DNA from: SYHX01 sp049317645
Lineage (GTDB): Bacteria > Bacteroidota > Bacteroidia > UBA7662
Direction of reading: 5' to 3'
Length of the DNA: 40,905 bases
Assembly: GCA_049317645.1 (NCBI GenBank)
Contig: JBMOHV010000007.1
Coordinates: 1-40,905, forward strand
Position numbers and translations under genes: made by a program. This document shows positions 25,216 through 34,350 of the stretch, in pieces; position 1 is the stretch's first letter, and each line of letters opens with the position of its first letter. The notes under the pieces were generated by a model. It had not been told where the DNA came from, searched no databases, and saw only the letters and a list, made by a program, of their open reading frames with translations.

Positions 25216-26078
25216 ACTTTGGGACCTCCCTTCAGCTAGGCCTGTTGGGCTATCCCCTAGGACATTCAGCATCACCGCGTTGTTTTGGAGAAGCCTTTGA
25301 GCGTGCGAAGGTGGCTGCTGCCTACGATCGCTTTGAATACCAAGCCTACCCCGGCTTGGAAAATCTTGCCAGACAAAACCCCCGCCTTCTGGGACTTAAC
25401 ATCACCTTGCCACACAAAAAAACTGCTTTCCTAGAATTCCAAGGAAGGCTTGACAACAAGACCCGTTTCGAATTAACCCCTGAGGCCGCCGGATGCGGTG
25501 CCGTTAATTGCATTGGCTTCCGCCGGGTCGGTTCCCGGGATGTCCTTGGAGAAGGCCTGGAAGCGGTGGTGGGGCATAACACCGACGTCGAGGGTTTCAC
25601 CAAGGCCCTGGATTCGTTGTGCACGGAAGGAGCTCCGGGGCCAGCCCTGGTTCTAGGAAACGGCGGAGTCGCGGCGGCGGTTGGTTTTGTGTTTGAACAA
25701 CGAAAAATTCCTTACCAAATCGTCACCCGCACCCTCTCCCAAAAGCCAAGAGCGCCTGAACTTCTCTGGGAGCAGGTCAACCGCAAGATCCTAGCGGATC
25801 ACCCCCTGTTGGTGCAATGCACCCCCTTGGGCATGGCACCCCACCCTACGAACAGACCGCCCTTGAATCTGGAAGGACTTGGCCAGGGACATTTGGTGAT
25901 GGACTTGATTTACAATCCTTTGGAGACTCTTTTTTTGGAGGAATGCCGAGCCAAAGGCGCCCGTGTTATGGGCGGAATGCCGATGTTCCAAGCCCAAGCC
26001 GAAGCCTCCCTTCGGTTTTGGTCCAACTTGCCTGGTGGCCAAATCCTCCAAAATGACCGCATTCAACTTGTCTTCTGA
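25212..26078 (+). CDS. aroE: Shikimate dehydrogenase
   Basis: AroE reduces 3-dehydroshikimate to shikimate with NADPH in aromatic amino acid and folate-precursor synthesis. The 288-residue protein has the shikimate-binding GYPLGHSASPRCF, the catalytic Lys in NITLPHKK, an NADPH loop VLGNGGVAAAV (a variant of GAGGA), and the C-terminal MDLIYNPLETLFL and GGMPMFQAQA. The frame is open well upstream inside the DUF368 gene, but the GTG at 25212, in a GTGA overlap with the DUF368 stop, is the only start that gives a normal N-terminus. It is 21 bp upstream of uvrB. It is about 40 residues longer than compact AroE proteins, mainly through insertions such as the one around FRRVGSRD. Confidence 0.92.
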   Translation: MNFGTSLQLGLLGYPLGHSASPRCFGEAFERAKVAAAYDRFEYQAYPGLENLARQNPRLLGLNITLPHKKTAFLEFQGRLDNKTRFELTPEAAGCGAVNCIGFRRVGSRDVLGEGLEAVVGHNTDVEGFTKALDSLCTEGAPGPALVLGNGGVAAAVGFVFEQRKIPYQIVTRTLSQKPRAPELLWEQVNRKILADHPLLVQCTPLGMAPHPTNRPPLNLEGLGQGHLVMDLIYNPLETLFLEECRAKGARVMGGMPMFQAQAEASLRFWSNLPGGQILQNDRIQLVF

Positions 26079-26099
26079 TCCCTTTCTACGTATTCCCTG

Positions 26100-28157
26100 A
26101 TGGCCTTTCGCGTCTATTCCGAATTTGAACCGGCCGGCGATCAGCCTTCGGCCATCGCTCAGCTAACCGAAGGTCTTCAACGAGGGGACCCGGCCCAGGT
26201 TTTATTGGGGGTGACCGGTTCCGGCAAAACGTTTACCATGGCCAAGGTCGTGGAAGCCGTCCAGCGTCCCACCTTGGTGCTCACCCATAACAAAACCCTT
26301 GTTGCCCAACTTTACGGCGAATTCAGGCAATTTTTTCCTGAGAATGCGGTCGAGTATTTTGTTTCGTACTACGATTACTACCAACCCGAAGCCTATCTGC
26401 CTTCCACCGGAACCTACATCGAAAAAGATCTCTCGATTAACGACGAAATCGAGAAACTTCGTTTGAGAACCACCTCATCCCTGATGTCCGGGCGCCGGGA
26501 TGTCCTGGTGGTGGCCTCGGTATCCTGCATCTACGGGATGGGAAATCCGGCGGATTATACCGACAAAGTCATTCGTCTCCAGCGTGGGCAGGTGATGACC
26601 ATCGAGCGTTTGTTGCATAGCCTGGTGGACATCATGTATTCCAGGACCTTGCATGAATTGACCCGTGGCACCTTTCGGGTCAGGGGCGAAACCGTGGATA
26701 TCTATCCCGCCTATACCGACCATGCCTACCGGCTGGAATGGAACGGAACCCAAATCGAAGGCCTGTACCGACTGGACCCGGAGAGCGGTCGCAGTTCAGA
26801 GGAAATGGAGGACCTGGCTTTGTTCCCGGCTTCGAATTATGTTACGTCACGGAATGAATTGGGGGACCTCCTCTTTGAAATCCAAAAAGACATGGTCGCC
26901 CAGGTTGATCATTTCAAAAAGGAAGGGCGCTTTGAGGAAGCGCGTCGCATCGAAGACCGGGTCACCTTTGATGTCGAAATGATTCGTGAATTGGGTTATT
27001 GTTCGGGTATCGAGAATTATTCCCGCTACCTGGACCGCCGCAATCCCGGAGAGAGACCTTTTTGTTTACTCGATTATTTCCCGTCCGATTTTCTTTTGTT
27101 GGTGGACGAAAGCCATCAGACCTTGCCCCAGGTCCGGGCCATGTACGGTGGAGACCGCAGCCGCAAGCTCAACTTGGTTGAATACGGGTTTCGGCTACCG
27201 GCTGCCTTGGACAACCGCCCTCTGACCTTTGGGGAATTCGAGTCCATGATCCCGCAGGTTGTTTACGTCAGTGCCACCCCGGGAGATTATGAACTGCAAC
27301 ATTGCCAAGGGGTGGTGGTCGAACAGGTGGTCCGTCCCACGGGACTTTTGGATCCCCCCATCGAAATCCGACCCGTGACCCGTCAAGTCGATGACCTGAT
27401 GGAAGAAATACGAAAGGAATGCCTGCTTGGTCACCGGATTCTGGTCACCACCCTGACCAAACGCATGGCCGAAGAGCTCTCCCGTTATCTCTTGGAAGCC
27501 GGGGTGGCCTGTACCTACCTGCACAGCGGGGTGGAAACCTTGGAAAGGGTGGAAATCCTGCGGGATCTGCGGCTGGGAAAAATCGAAGTCCTGATTGGTG
27601 TTAATTTGTTACGAGAAGGATTGGACCTCCCGGAGGTTGCGTTGGTTGCAATTATGGATGCCGACAAGGAGGGGTTTTTGAGGAACTACAAATCCTTAAC
27701 CCAAACGGCCGGACGTGCCGCTCGACACGAAAAAGGCCGGGTTCTCTTCTATGCCGATCGCATCACCGGCTCCATGCAGGCCACCATCGACGAATGCGAT
27801 CGTAGGCGCCAAAAACAAGAAGAGCACAACCTTTTGCACGGTATCATACCGCGGAGCATTCGCAAAACCGATGATGAAATTCGACTCCAAAGTTCCTTGT
27901 TGGATATACGCAACCAATCAAGGCCCGTCACAAGGACTGGTCAGGGTACAGCATACCCCGAAAAAACATCCATGTCCCTTGCCGTGGCGGAATCCGGCCC
28001 CGAACAAGGACCTGCCACGCCCCTCAGCGAAAGCGAACGTCGCAAAACCCTGCGCCTTCTCAAAAAGGATATGAACCAAGCGGTCAAAGACATGGACTTT
28101 CTCCAGGCCGCCAAAATCAGGGATCGAATCCAGGCCTTGGAGAAACAAGCGACCTAA
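26100..28157 (+). CDS. uvrB: Excinuclease ABC subunit B
   Basis: UvrB is the damage-verifying helicase of nucleotide excision repair; it is loaded by UvrA and recruits UvrC. The 685-residue protein is of typical length. Walker A is GVTGSGKT at residues 37-44. The damage-binding beta-hairpin region is YYDYYQPEAYLPSTGTY. The DEAD-like box is VDESHQTLPQ, helicase motif VI is QTAGRAAR, and a C-terminal UVR domain (KDMNQAVKDMDFLQAAKIRD) contacts UvrC. The ATG at 26100 is 21 bp after aroE. A low-complexity linker of about 50 residues precedes the UVR domain. It is the last gene of the + strand run; no obvious terminator follows. Confidence 0.97.
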   Translation: MAFRVYSEFEPAGDQPSAIAQLTEGLQRGDPAQVLLGVTGSGKTFTMAKVVEAVQRPTLVLTHNKTLVAQLYGEFRQFFPENAVEYFVSYYDYYQPEAYLPSTGTYIEKDLSINDEIEKLRLRTTSSLMSGRRDVLVVASVSCIYGMGNPADYTDKVIRLQRGQVMTIERLLHSLVDIMYSRTLHELTRGTFRVRGETVDIYPAYTDHAYRLEWNGTQIEGLYRLDPESGRSSEEMEDLALFPASNYVTSRNELGDLLFEIQKDMVAQVDHFKKEGRFEEARRIEDRVTFDVEMIRELGYCSGIENYSRYLDRRNPGERPFCLLDYFPSDFLLLVDESHQTLPQVRAMYGGDRSRKLNLVEYGFRLPAALDNRPLTFGEFESMIPQVVYVSATPGDYELQHCQGVVVEQVVRPTGLLDPPIEIRPVTRQVDDLMEEIRKECLLGHRILVTTLTKRMAEELSRYLLEAGVACTYLHSGVETLERVEILRDLRLGKIEVLIGVNLLREGLDLPEVALVAIMDADKEGFLRNYKSLTQTAGRAARHEKGRVLFYADRITGSMQATIDECDRRRQKQEEHNLLHGIIPRSIRKTDDEIRLQSSLLDIRNQSRPVTRTGQGTAYPEKTSMSLAVAESGPEQGPATPLSESERRKTLRLLKKDMNQAVKDMDFLQAAKIRDRIQALEKQAT

Positions 28158-28178
28158 ACCAACCCATCGAAGGCTGCC

Positions 28179-29606
28179 TTAGTAGCCCCAAAGGGTGATC
28201 CCCCAGTCCAAACGGTTCAGGTCGGGACCCAGACCGCTACGGAACATGGAGTACACGGAATATTGCCCAAAAAACCTCCAATTCCCTTTGCCCACTTCGG
28301 AACGAATCGCCAACGAAAACGGATTCTGGTAAAAATTGCCTGTTCGGTATAACTCAACATTTCCCCCCGGATCCCGGTAACGATTCAAGGTACGAGACCA
28401 AAGCCGAATACCGGGAATCGCCATTAGTCCGGCATGCCAACCCCGGTTCGGCCGAGGTCCTTGAACAAAAGTCAACCCAACCGGGAACATCAAATGCATA
28501 TTTTCGAAGTTGGAGCGCCCAAAGCGGGAACCGGTCATGCTGTCCATGGCCAGGACCGTTAAACGCCCGTTGCTCTTGGTTAACATCAGGTTATCCTCCA
28601 GCCGTAGGTTGTTATAATGCAAAACCATCGCTCCCCTTACCCAAAGAGAGCCGTTGGGAGAAACGGTGCCGTTCTTAGAAACACCCATAACGGCCTCCTG
28701 AAAACGAAGAGGGGTCCACCATTGCAAGAACAGAGATTTCTCGGGCTCCATGCGCAGCAGAGGATCGCTGGCAGGAGCACCCGCATAGCGCCCGCGGGCC
28801 ATCCAATGCGCAAAGCCCAATTCAAAAGCAGGCATTTTGGGCTCCTTCACCGTACGACCGGACCAAAAATCACCTTTGGCCATCTCCGAACGCGTTGGTC
28901 CTCCGCTTTCATCGGTATCCCAAGCTGCGATGGAGCCCAAACCGTTGATGCGGTTCAACATGGTGGACGGTTCTTTGCGATAACGAATGCTGCCACCGCC
29001 CGAGATATCCGCCAGCAAAGAATCGGAAACATCCAGGCGGCACAATCCCAATCCATCAATAAAAATCTGGGCGCTACGAACCTTCAATTGCCGAGCTTCT
29101 ACCAAGCCGGGGCCGTTTATTTCCAATCGAACATTGTCGGCCTTGCCCTTGAACTCCATCCTTCCCAAACCCCGCAAATCGGCCAGCAATTCAACGACCT
29201 CCAAATCCATCACCACTTGGCCAACCCCGCTGAGTTCAATTCGTAACAAATCTTCGCGCAGAATGCCTTGGCTGTGAACCGAAACGGCGCCGCGCAATTG
29301 CAACTCCAACAAACGAGGTTGCTGAATGCGGATCTCTTTGGCCGTCAAAAAACTGACCTGCAGCCATTCCCCGTCCACCATGGCATCCGCCTCGGGGTTG
29401 CTTTCCTTGGGTTTGGGAACATGCTCCTTGCCGTCCACCCATAATTTGTGCTCCGCGCCCTGAATCAAGACCACCCGGGAGGCCTGCTGAATCCGCAAAC
29501 GTTTCCAGCTTAGGTTATCGGACTGTGCCCAGAGATCTCCCCAAGGGGCTGTTCCAAGACAGACCGTGAAGGCAAGGAGAATGGCGGCCTTGATTGACTT
29601 TAACAT
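28179..29606 (-). CDS. DUF2807 (head-GIN) protein with C-terminal barrel-like domain
   Basis: This 475-residue secreted protein has a signal peptide (LLAFTVCLG core, cleavage near LWAQ), then a DUF2807 beta-solenoid-like region at about 40-220 with the repetitive pattern LSGVGQVVMDL, GLGRMEFKG, INGPGLVEA and ISGGGSIRY, which is recognised as putative adhesin-like in this phylum. From about residue 255 the pattern changes to outer-membrane-type strands (FGRSNFENMHLMFPVGLTF, WRFFGQYSVYSMF) and the chain ends in Tyr, suggesting a small barrel. It is the last of six minus-strand genes, 19 bp after the lipoprotein gene. Localisation to the outer membrane is inferred, function unknown. The start ATG at 29606 is clear. 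Confidence 0.78.
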   Translation of the reverse strand: MLKSIKAAILLAFTVCLGTAPWGDLWAQSDNLSWKRLRIQQASRVVLIQGAEHKLWVDGKEHVPKPKESNPEADAMVDGEWLQVSFLTAKEIRIQQPRLLELQLRGAVSVHSQGILREDLLRIELSGVGQVVMDLEVVELLADLRGLGRMEFKGKADNVRLEINGPGLVEARQLKVRSAQIFIDGLGLCRLDVSDSLLADISGGGSIRYRKEPSTMLNRINGLGSIAAWDTDESGGPTRSEMAKGDFWSGRTVKEPKMPAFELGFAHWMARGRYAGAPASDPLLRMEPEKSLFLQWWTPLRFQEAVMGVSKNGTVSPNGSLWVRGAMVLHYNNLRLEDNLMLTKSNGRLTVLAMDSMTGSRFGRSNFENMHLMFPVGLTFVQGPRPNRGWHAGLMAIPGIRLWSRTLNRYRDPGGNVELYRTGNFYQNPFSLAIRSEVGKGNWRFFGQYSVYSMFRSGLGPDLNRLDWGITLWGY

Positions 29607-29625
29607 TTTCTATTGATTTTAAAAA

Positions 29626-30870
29626 CTAACGCTCCAAATCGGAACTTAGTCTGTAACGCATGATCCGGTTGTTCCCACGATCCGCCACGTACAAGGTCCG
29701 GCGAAAATAAGCTACGCCGGAAGGTCCCTTAAATTGGAAGGGTCCGGAACCAAAACCCCCGAAAGAGGCCGGCACTTGCTTGGTCAGTCCAGAACTGGGG
29801 GGAGGATTGACCCCCTCGTAACCCTTGGAGGTAAACTGATACAGGGAATCCCGCTCCGAATCCACCACAAAGAGGTAGCCGGTTTCATCCGGGGCTATAC
29901 AAACATCCGCAGGTCGTGTAAACCGAAAAGGTTCGTACAAAAACCTCAAGGCTTTGGTACGGTCAAATTGCAGAAGTGTCTGATTTTCGGAATAGAGCGT
30001 CCCCACCTCGGAGTTTTCGGTGGAACGAATCCACAGGGCCTTGGTTTCGGCTTGGGTCGCGGATTGCAAAAGAATAAAATCCCGCGATGGGTTCATTCCA
30101 AACACCAATTGAGGCGGTGCCAAAAGCCCGCAGATCCCTGATGGGCTCATCGCCGATTTAAGTCCCGACAGCACGGGGTTCAAACCGGGAACGTACCCGT
30201 TATTGCTACGATCCGGCCGAAAAACCAAAACGGCGTTGTCGGGTGCCGCAGCCGATAGGGTGTTATTCGAGGGCCCTTTGCGGGATAGATAGAAACCATG
30301 ATCGCCCAGGCAGGCGATGCCCGTAAATTCCACTTGCTCGTCAAAACGCCCCCGGAAATTGGTATTGCTTCGGCTAAGATCCACAAAAGGATGAACCAAG
30401 GTATCGAGCCAAACCGGGTTGGATCCAGCGCTGTTGTTCAGAACGAAGACAGCGGCCAGATTGCGCCGCACCGCCGTACCGGCGCTGTCCATGAGGGTAT
30501 CGATTCGGCCCAAAACATAGGTATGCAATCGAATATCTTGGGTGACTTTGCTAGCGCCGGGGATGGACAGCGTACGAAAGCGTTCTCCTTTTTGGTCCAA
30601 AACATGAAGACCCTGGGCATCCGTCACATAAACCATTTCATCGTAACCCACCCAGACGTCGGTGGGCGATTGGAAGTCACTCCAAACGGGCAAAACTGGT
30701 ACGTAACCCACCACACTTTGAACCGCATTGGGATCAATAGCCCCTTGATCAAAAATTTCGTTCACGGTTTCATTGTCACGCGTTCCCAGCAAAAAATCAC
30801 AAGAACTCAGGGATAGGGTCAAGGTCCCCCCTAGCAAAACAAACCAAGCCTTCATGCGCCCAAAGATCAT
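29626..30870 (-). CDS. Beta-propeller (NHL-like) lipoprotein
   Basis: This 414-residue lipoprotein has a signal peptide ending in a lipobox LSLSSC (Cys about residue 23) followed by propeller-like repeats: SPTDVWVGYDEMVYVTD, PADVCIAPDETGYLFVVD and, at the end, PSGVAYFRRTLYVADRGNNR, the classic NHL repeat. Such proteins are usually binding platforms; no catalytic residues are evident. The ATG at 30870 overlaps the stop of the PorV/PorQ-like gene (ATGA), which settles the start and indicates translational coupling; the longer open frame upstream is not needed. No clear surface-export signal follows the lipobox Cys, so it may face the periplasm. Partnership with the upstream barrel protein is inferred from coupling. 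Confidence 0.8.
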   Translation of the reverse strand: MIFGRMKAWFVLLGGTLTLSLSSCDFLLGTRDNETVNEIFDQGAIDPNAVQSVVGYVPVLPVWSDFQSPTDVWVGYDEMVYVTDAQGLHVLDQKGERFRTLSIPGASKVTQDIRLHTYVLGRIDTLMDSAGTAVRRNLAAVFVLNNSAGSNPVWLDTLVHPFVDLSRSNTNFRGRFDEQVEFTGIACLGDHGFYLSRKGPSNNTLSAAAPDNAVLVFRPDRSNNGYVPGLNPVLSGLKSAMSPSGICGLLAPPQLVFGMNPSRDFILLQSATQAETKALWIRSTENSEVGTLYSENQTLLQFDRTKALRFLYEPFRFTRPADVCIAPDETGYLFVVDSERDSLYQFTSKGYEGVNPPPSSGLTKQVPASFGGFGSGPFQFKGPSGVAYFRRTLYVADRGNNRIMRYRLSSDLER

Positions 30871-31904
30871 AAAGCCTCCTGCCTTTTGCCTCCGGACCAC
30901 ATCAAACCCAATCGGTGGGTAGGACCCAAACCCGATCGTCCCACAAAAGCATAATCCACCTGCAATACACCGTAGGAGCGGGGAATACGCCAACCCAGGC
31001 CCCAACTGGGACCCTGTCCGGATCCGCTTTGGTGTTCGTAACCTGATCGGAGAAACATCCATTCTCGGTAGCGGTATTCCAAGGCAAATCCCAAACTCTC
31101 GGCCTGATCCGTTGGATGATTCAATTGAACCACCCCGTCCACCCGATGATCCTGCTCTTGGTAAACCAAACCCGACAAACCGAGCCGAAGGACCGTCGGC
31201 GGAGCCAGCGATTCAAAGGTCTGAATCGTGTCGTTTCGACCCAGGGTCGGTCGCACCAAGCGTCCCGATGGGGTCACATTCATCCCAAAATGATTGATAC
31301 CCACCGCCAGGCGGATTTCCCTCCAACCTACATCGTAACGAAAGCCCAAATCCACCGTCGCGTTGTGCACCTGCCAATCCGGCATTTGTTCATACACCCA
31401 ATTCAGCGACATCCCCAAAGCAAAACGATCGGTCAAGGGTTTGGCATAAGCCAATCCCATGCTGGTGTTGGTGGCGTTGAAGGTTTGACCGGTCCCGGTG
31501 GGCTGAAACTCGGTGGTCACCTTCATGGGGCCGGTTTGGAGGTGGCGAAGACCGTAGGCCAAGACCTCCCCGGTGGACCAACGCCGGGCCACAGCCAGCG
31601 ATTGCATCCGTATCCCCGACCAATACGATAAATGACCCGCCTGCACCGACCAAGGACGGTCTTCGCCGTGGACCAAACCGGCCGGATTCCAAAACATGAC
31701 CGATGGCTCGTTCACCAAATTGATGGCATTACCGCTCAGAGCGGCCGAACGCGCATCGGGATGAATCTTCAAAAACTGGAAACCAGCCGTCCCAACGCGG
31801 CTACGCCCAAACGCCGGTAGCCACTGAGCCTGCGCAGGCGATACCACCGCAACCCAGGTCGCCACCAGAACCCAAACGCTCCAAAACCGCATCCCTGACA
31901 TCAT
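30867..31904 (-). CDS. PorV/PorQ family outer-membrane protein
   Basis: This 345-residue predicted outer-membrane barrel belongs to the FadL-like PorV/PorQ group, whose best-known members carry T9SS cargo to PorU. The signal peptide ends near AQAQW, and the family N-terminal signature GTAGFQFLKIHPDARSAAL is followed by PSVMFWNPAGLV, then repeated amphipathic strands. The match to the broader family is clear, but it does not look like canonical PorV or PorQ, so it may be a paralogue serving other exported proteins. The ATG at 31904 overlaps the gpsA stop (ATGA). The lipoprotein gene overlaps its own stop in the same way. Confidence 0.85.
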   Translation of the reverse strand: MMSGMRFWSVWVLVATWVAVVSPAQAQWLPAFGRSRVGTAGFQFLKIHPDARSAALSGNAINLVNEPSVMFWNPAGLVHGEDRPWSVQAGHLSYWSGIRMQSLAVARRWSTGEVLAYGLRHLQTGPMKVTTEFQPTGTGQTFNATNTSMGLAYAKPLTDRFALGMSLNWVYEQMPDWQVHNATVDLGFRYDVGWREIRLAVGINHFGMNVTPSGRLVRPTLGRNDTIQTFESLAPPTVLRLGLSGLVYQEQDHRVDGVVQLNHPTDQAESLGFALEYRYREWMFLRSGYEHQSGSGQGPSWGLGWRIPRSYGVLQVDYAFVGRSGLGPTHRLGLMWSGGKRQEAL

Positions 31905-32905
31905 TGCAATTGGGCTTGGAGTTGAAGCATGGCCGAACGAGCGGGTACGCCCTCGTAGAGCACTCGGTAAACCATGGTGGCGATGGGTAAGGGGCACTTG
32001 TGCAATTTGTTGAGCTCGTGCACCGCTTTGGCGGAATAATATCCCTCGGCGACCATGTTCATTTCGAGTTGAGCCGAACGAACCGAATAACCTTTGCCCA
32101 ACATGGTGCCAAAATAGCGATTGCGCGAAAAGCGAGAATACGCGGTGACCAACAAATCCCCCAAATAGGCCGAACCCTTGATATCTCTTCGCTTGGGGTA
32201 GACCGCCCTCAAAAAACTCTTGAGTTCAATGATGGCATTGGATATCAAAACCGCCATGAAATTGTCCCCGTAACCCAAACCATGGGCAATCCCCCCCGCG
32301 ATGGCATAGATATTTTTCATCACCGATGCGTACTCGCTGCCGGAGGGATCGTCGGATGCCTTGATTTGAAGGTAACGGTTTTGGAAAAGCGGCAACAAGG
32401 GATTGGCCATCTCCGCATCCTCGGCGGCCAAGGTCAAGAAGGAAAGTTTCTCAGCGGCCACTTCTTCGGCGTGGCAGGGACCGGTAATCACCATGAACTT
32501 TTGGGGACTGACCCTGAAATATTTTTGAAGAAATTGGCCAATCAATAGATTTTCGCCCGGGACCATGCCCTTGACGGCCGACAAAACCCATTTACCAGCC
32601 AAATCGTTCTCGGCTAGACCCTGCATAGCGTCCCTCAAAAAAGCAGCTGGAACGGCCAAAATAACCACATCCGCCGTAGCCACCGCTTTGCGCAAATCGG
32701 GCTGCATGGTTCCCCGCCGAATCTGCAAAGAAGCATCGCTTAGATACCTCGGATTCCGGTGATGTTGCTGAATATAGGCCATGACTTCGCGGTCGCGCAT
32801 CCACCAGTTGAGGGGCACCTGATTATCGCTCAATACCTTGACCAAGGCCGTGGCCCAACTTCCGCCGCCAATGACGGCAACCTTCAAACCTGCTTTGTTA
32901 ACCAT
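31901..32905 (-). CDS. gpsA: Glycerol-3-phosphate dehydrogenase [NAD(P)+]
   Basis: GpsA reduces dihydroxyacetone phosphate to sn-glycerol 3-phosphate in the cytoplasm, supplying the backbone of phospholipids. The 334-residue protein has the Rossmann loop VIGGGSWATAL at residues 11-21, the region MRDREVMAYIQQHHRNPRYL, the substrate-binding VVILAVPAAFL and KWVLSAVKGM, and the catalytic Lys region EYASVMKNIYAIAGGIAHGLGYGDN. It ends 8 bp after the adaptor gene begins downstream of it in the transcript (adaptor stop to gpsA ATG is 8 bp) and overlaps the PorV/PorQ-like gene by four bases. Its position between efflux and outer-membrane genes is unusual and probably reflects operon membership in envelope construction. 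Confidence 0.95.
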   Translation of the reverse strand: MVNKAGLKVAVIGGGSWATALVKVLSDNQVPLNWWMRDREVMAYIQQHHRNPRYLSDASLQIRRGTMQPDLRKAVATADVVILAVPAAFLRDAMQGLAENDLAGKWVLSAVKGMVPGENLLIGQFLQKYFRVSPQKFMVITGPCHAEEVAAEKLSFLTLAAEDAEMANPLLPLFQNRYLQIKASDDPSGSEYASVMKNIYAIAGGIAHGLGYGDNFMAVLISNAIIELKSFLRAVYPKRRDIKGSAYLGDLLVTAYSRFSRNRYFGTMLGKGYSVRSAQLEMNMVAEGYYSAKAVHELNKLHKCPLPIATMVYRVLYEGVPARSAMLQLQAQLQ

Positions 32906-32913
32906 CGACCGGC

Positions 32914-34314
32914 CTATTCTTCCCCGCTAAAAAGCTGATCGCGGTCCACCACCTTGATAACTCGATTGTTACGCAAATCCCTGGAGACCGCTGAATAGGG
33001 CGCCGTAACAACTTCCTCGCCCGATCGCAAGCCGGTGAGAATTTGAATGTGCTTGTCATTTTGGATGCCGGTCGTTACTTTTCGTAACAATGCTTTGTTG
33101 CCGCTTCGGACAAAAACAACTTCGTCAATCTGCTCGTTGTTGGTGTTTTGTTGATCCTCGTTTTTTCCGGTTGATGTGCCCTCTGATTCCGGATCCGTTG
33201 CCTGGCCTTCGCCATCCCGAACCGCCACGGCGTTAATGGGAACCGAAACAGCGGCCTGAACCCTGCGGGTCGTGATTTCGGCCGAAGCGCTCATCCCTGG
33301 TCTAAACAAAAACCGCTGCACCATGGACACCGTGTTGGCCGCCTTGTCGACACCGATGCGATCGCTCGTTACTCGGTTATCGCCTATCAAAGAGATTTTG
33401 ACCAAAAAATTGGTAACCTGGTCGGCACCACCGGTGCCCGGCAAAGCAGAAGAATTGGAACTGTTCGCAATTTCGCGAACCATACCGGAGAATTTTTGTC
33501 CGGGATAGGCATCCACCTCCACCATCACTGAATCCCCGTTTTTGACCCGAACGACATCGCTTTCGCTCACATCCACCCTCACCTCCATGCGGGTCAAATC
33601 CGCAATACGAATCATTTCGGTTCCTGCCATTTGGATGGTGCCCACCACCCTTTCGCCCAATTCCACCGAGAGTTTGGTCACAATACCATCCATCGGTGAC
33701 AGGATATTGGTGCGCGCCAATTGTTCCTTCATTTCTTTTTGGCTCGCTCGGGCCGATTGCACCATAAACACAGCACCCTCCACAGCTTCTTTGGCCGACT
33801 CAATATCCTGAAGGGCCGACTCGTACTGGGAGCGCGCCACCTCCAACTCGGCTTGGGTCGCTACTTTGTCTTCAAAAAGGCGGGCCGTCCGACGGTAAGC
33901 CGGCTCCAGATTGATTCTCAAAAGATTTTCGAGCTGGCGAAGGCGAACGCGGGCGCTTGCCAGGCCGGACTTGGCGTTGTTCACCGCAGCTTCGTTCCGG
34001 TCCAAAGCGGCGGCCATCATTTCGGGGTTAATGCGCGCCAAAAGTTGGCCTTTACGGACGGCATCGCCCTCCTTGATGGTCAAAGCCACGATTTCTCCGG
34101 AAACCTCCGAGGAAATCTTGACTTCGGTCACCGGTTGAATTTTGCCGCTGGCCAAAACCGTTTCGGTCAAATCCCTCAACGCCACCTTTTCGACCGCCAC
34201 TTCGAGGGGCGGCGTTTGTCCCCACCAGCCCATCCGCTTTCCCATGGCGGCCAGAACCGTCAAAAGAACCACCGCGGCCAAAATCCATAACAATTTTTGG
34301 TTTTTTCGTAACAT
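32914..34314 (-). CDS. Periplasmic adaptor (membrane fusion) protein of an efflux system
   Basis: This HlyD/MacA-type adaptor, 466 residues, links an inner-membrane pump to a TolC channel. An N-terminal membrane anchor (LLWILAAVVLLTVLAAMG) is followed by the biotinyl-lipoyl half-motif KISSEVSGEIVALTIKEGD, a coiled-coil hairpin of about 100 residues (NEAAVNNAKSGLASARVR onwards), the second lipoyl half (TNILSPMDGIVTKL), the beta-barrel, and the membrane-proximal domain with a Ser/Thr/Asn/Gln-rich insertion. The ATG at 34314 was used rather than the TTG five codons upstream. It lies 36 bp after tolC and 8 bp before gpsA. The MacB-type permease or RND pump usually found next to such genes is missing. 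Confidence 0.9.
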   Translation of the reverse strand: MLRKNQKLLWILAAVVLLTVLAAMGKRMGWWGQTPPLEVAVEKVALRDLTETVLASGKIQPVTEVKISSEVSGEIVALTIKEGDAVRKGQLLARINPEMMAAALDRNEAAVNNAKSGLASARVRLRQLENLLRINLEPAYRRTARLFEDKVATQAELEVARSQYESALQDIESAKEAVEGAVFMVQSARASQKEMKEQLARTNILSPMDGIVTKLSVELGERVVGTIQMAGTEMIRIADLTRMEVRVDVSESDVVRVKNGDSVMVEVDAYPGQKFSGMVREIANSSNSSALPGTGGADQVTNFLVKISLIGDNRVTSDRIGVDKAANTVSMVQRFLFRPGMSASAEITTRRVQAAVSVPINAVAVRDGEGQATDPESEGTSTGKNEDQQNTNNEQIDEVVFVRSGNKALLRKVTTGIQNDKHIQILTGLRSGEEVVTAPYSAVSRDLRNNRVIKVVDRDQLFSGEE

Positions 34315-34350
34315 AGCATTAAGATTCAAACGTATCCGGGTTCGATGCGT

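Noticed and set aside
28158..28178. Small hairpin (ggct/agcc) between uvrB and the DUF2807 gene
   Set aside because: The stem has only four pairs and no T-run on either strand, so a terminator call is not supported.
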